From: Solimonas marina
GTDB lineage: Bacteria; Pseudomonadota; Gammaproteobacteria; Nevskiales; Nevskiaceae
DNA: 64,000 bases
Direction of reading: 5' to 3'
Assembly (NCBI RefSeq): GCF_012241385.1
Contig: NZ_JAAVXB010000006.1
Location: 1-64,000 of the forward strand
The position numbers and the translations under genes were made by a program. Below the pieces are notes generated by a model. It was not told where the DNA came from. It did no database searches and saw nothing but the letters and a program-made list of their open reading frames with translations. Below are positions 62,670-64,000 of the stretch, one piece after another. Positions within the stretch are counted from its first letter, which is position 1. Each line of letters begins with the position of its first letter.

Positions 62670-64000
62670 CTAGAACGCCATCGTCAGGCCCAGCTCGACC
62701 GAGCGGGCCGGCAGACGGTAATGCGCGGTGACCCCTTCCGCCGGTTGCGTCTCCGGCGCTTCGGTGGTCGTCACCTCGCTGAATTCACTTTGCGACACCA
62801 GATCGCGGCGGTCGGACAGGTTGCGGCCGGTCAATGCCAGTGTCCACGCGCCGCGGCGATAGCCCAGGCGCGCATCGACGGTCTTGTAGGCGCCGGCCTT
62901 GCCGCTGTTGTCCTCGTCCAACTCGCGCGCACCGACGTAATTCATCATCACGTTGCCGAACAACCCGGTGGCGCCCTCGTACATCAGGCCGGCGGACGCC
63001 AGTTGATGCGGCGACATCGGCATCTGCTTGCCGGACAGATCGTCGCCGTCCGGCGACATGCCGCGGCGAATCTGCGCATCGTGATACGAATAGCTGCCGA
63101 GCACGCGCCAGCGCTCGGTCAAATGCCAGTCGATCTCGATTTCGGCACCACGCAAACGCGTCGCGCCGAGATTGAAGGCGCCGCCGGATTCAGCCACCAG
63201 CACATTGTCGAAGTCCATCCAGAACGCCGACGTCTCGATTCCGAGACGGCCGCCGGCGAGCTGCGAATGCAGGCCGAGCTCGTAGCTGTTCGCGGTCTCC
63301 GGGCTGAGAATCTCGGCTTCCGATTCCGGCGCGAACTCGAAGGCCGCCGGCTTGAAGCTGTTGCGGTAATCGGCGAAGGCGACGAGCTGATCACGGCCGT
63401 CGTGCCAGAAGCGCCAGCTGCTGCCGAGCGTACCGGTCAGCCGAAGATTGGTGTCGTGCACCTCTTCTTCGATCTCCCCGTCCGGCTTGTCGACGACGCC
63501 GTTGCCGTCGAGTTCTTCCTCGCGCTCGCCCTTGCGCGCCTCGTACGTCAGGTTGAGGCGCAGGCCGGTGAACAGCGACAGCTCGGGCGCGATCTGCCAG
63601 TCGGACTGCGCGTACAGGCCACCGAACGCTCGGCCATCATAGGCCTCGCCGCCCTTGGTCTTGTTGCCGCTCTTGAGCGAAGGACGGTCGCCGCCGTCGA
63701 GCGACACCGTGTACTCGTACAGATCATTCTTCTGTCCGGCGTAACCGAGCAGCGCGTCGGCGCCGTAGACGAGATGTGCCTTGCGACCCCAAGGCAAGCT
63801 GGTGTGGTGATCGAGATAGACATCGACTTCGCCACGCGTCTGTTCGTAGCCGTCGGCATTCGGTGCCGGGTTCTCCGGCGATTCGAGAAAGCCGCGGATG
63901 ATGTGCGCGCCGCTCAGCGCCACCGACACCATGCTCTCGTGGCTGCGATCGCCTTCGCGGCGTGATCGTCCGAAATTGAACTGCGCCCGGGCCTCGTCAT
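62670..64000 (-). CDS. TonB-dependent receptor, C-terminal part (runs off the window)
   Basis: At least 443 codons of a TonB-dependent outer-membrane barrel are visible; the reading frame is open to the right edge, so the signal peptide and plug lie outside. Barrel features include YQDGADALLGYAGQ-type hairpins (here HLVYGADALLGYAGQ), ELSLFTGLRLNLTYEAR, FKPAAFEFAPESEAEILSPETANSYELGLHSQ (typical late-barrel region), LRGAEIEIDWHLTERWRVLGSYSYHDAQIRRG, and a C-terminal LGLTMAF. The acidic loop EEELDGNGVVDKPDGEIEEE may bind metal. It is followed by the BNR-protein gene on the same strand. Confidence 0.9.
   Translation of the reverse strand, partial: DEARAQFNFGRSRREGDRSHESMVSVALSGAHIIRGFLESPENPAPNADGYEQTRGEVDVYLDHHTSLPWGRKAHLVYGADALLGYAGQKNDLYEYTVSLDGGDRPSLKSGNKTKGGEAYDGRAFGGLYAQSDWQIAPELSLFTGLRLNLTYEARKGEREEELDGNGVVDKPDGEIEEEVHDTNLRLTGTLGSSWRFWHDGRDQLVAFADYRNSFKPAAFEFAPESEAEILSPETANSYELGLHSQLAGGRLGIETSAFWMDFDNVLVAESGGAFNLGATRLRGAEIEIDWHLTERWRVLGSYSYHDAQIRRGMSPDGDDLSGKQMPMSPHQLASAGLMYEGATGLFGNVMMNYVGARELDEDNSGKAGAYKTVDARLGYRRGAWTLALTGRNLSDRRDLVSQSEFSEVTTTEAPETQPAEGVTAHYRLPARSVELGLTMAF

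Overview
The window is a GC-rich stretch of a Gram-negative chromosome: two TonB-dependent receptors, a porin, Tat-exported periplasmic oxidases and several c-type cytochromes all point to a diderm. The mix of copLAB-type copper genes, TonB receptors, a dif-associated filamentous prophage and a branched-chain 2-oxoacid dehydrogenase operon fits an aerobic gammaproteobacterium near Xanthomonadales/Nevskiales. That placement is inferred from gene content only. No rRNA, tRNA or CRISPR array was seen.

Layout. 1-2670: end of a filamentous (inovirus-type) prophage on the minus strand: unknown gene, small membrane protein, HUH replication initiator, unknown gene, ssDNA-binding protein, coat-like protein and the start of another coat gene, with a divergent repressor, twin palindromic operators and a dif-like attachment site. 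2743-9538: metal block with copL-like, copA, copB, a small membrane protein, DUF4142, a His-tailed permease and an MFS carrier. 9662-17551: unknown secreted 878-aa protein, a pair of 122-bp palindromic repeats, lipoprotein, cytochrome c, thiolase, cytochrome b561, family 2 glycosyltransferase. 17563-26936: fructokinase, MFS, mannitol-type dehydrogenase, esterase, TetR, double-domain esterase and TonB receptor. Together these read as uptake, de-esterification and oxidation of an acylated polyol (hypothesis).

27040-33389: E1alpha, E1beta, an odd 52-codon repeat ORF, E2, FAD-linked oxidase and a thiolase (branched-chain amino acid/acyl catabolism; no E3 here). 33621-35872: ABC exporter pair. 35974-41629: SDR, epimerase/3beta-HSD-like protein and cupin under a divergent AraC regulator, then a Tat-exported flavin amine oxidase coupled to its own cytochrome c. 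41729-44305: arsR-acr3-arsC-arsH operon with a perfect operator. 44469-47549: large Reg_prop/Y_Y_Y histidine kinase with no adjacent response regulator.

47607-50248: chloroperoxidase-like hydrolase, pirin, divergent LysR. 50260-57382: tightly packed seven-gene minus-strand operon (isochorismatase-like, XapX, YtcJ-type amidohydrolase, DoxX, MFS, VOC protein, porin). Diverging from it, across GC-rich palindromes, are a short Y_Y_Y kinase and its NarL-type regulator (57590-59427). 59494-64000: a large BNR-repeat surface protein with a GlyGly-CTERM-like tail, downstream of a TonB receptor cut by the window edge.

Most genes sit in short operons with 1-4 base overlaps. The most novel candidates are the acyl-polyol cluster, the seven-gene operon with its two-component system, the repeat ORF inside the 2-oxoacid dehydrogenase operon, and the TonB receptor/BNR protein pair.
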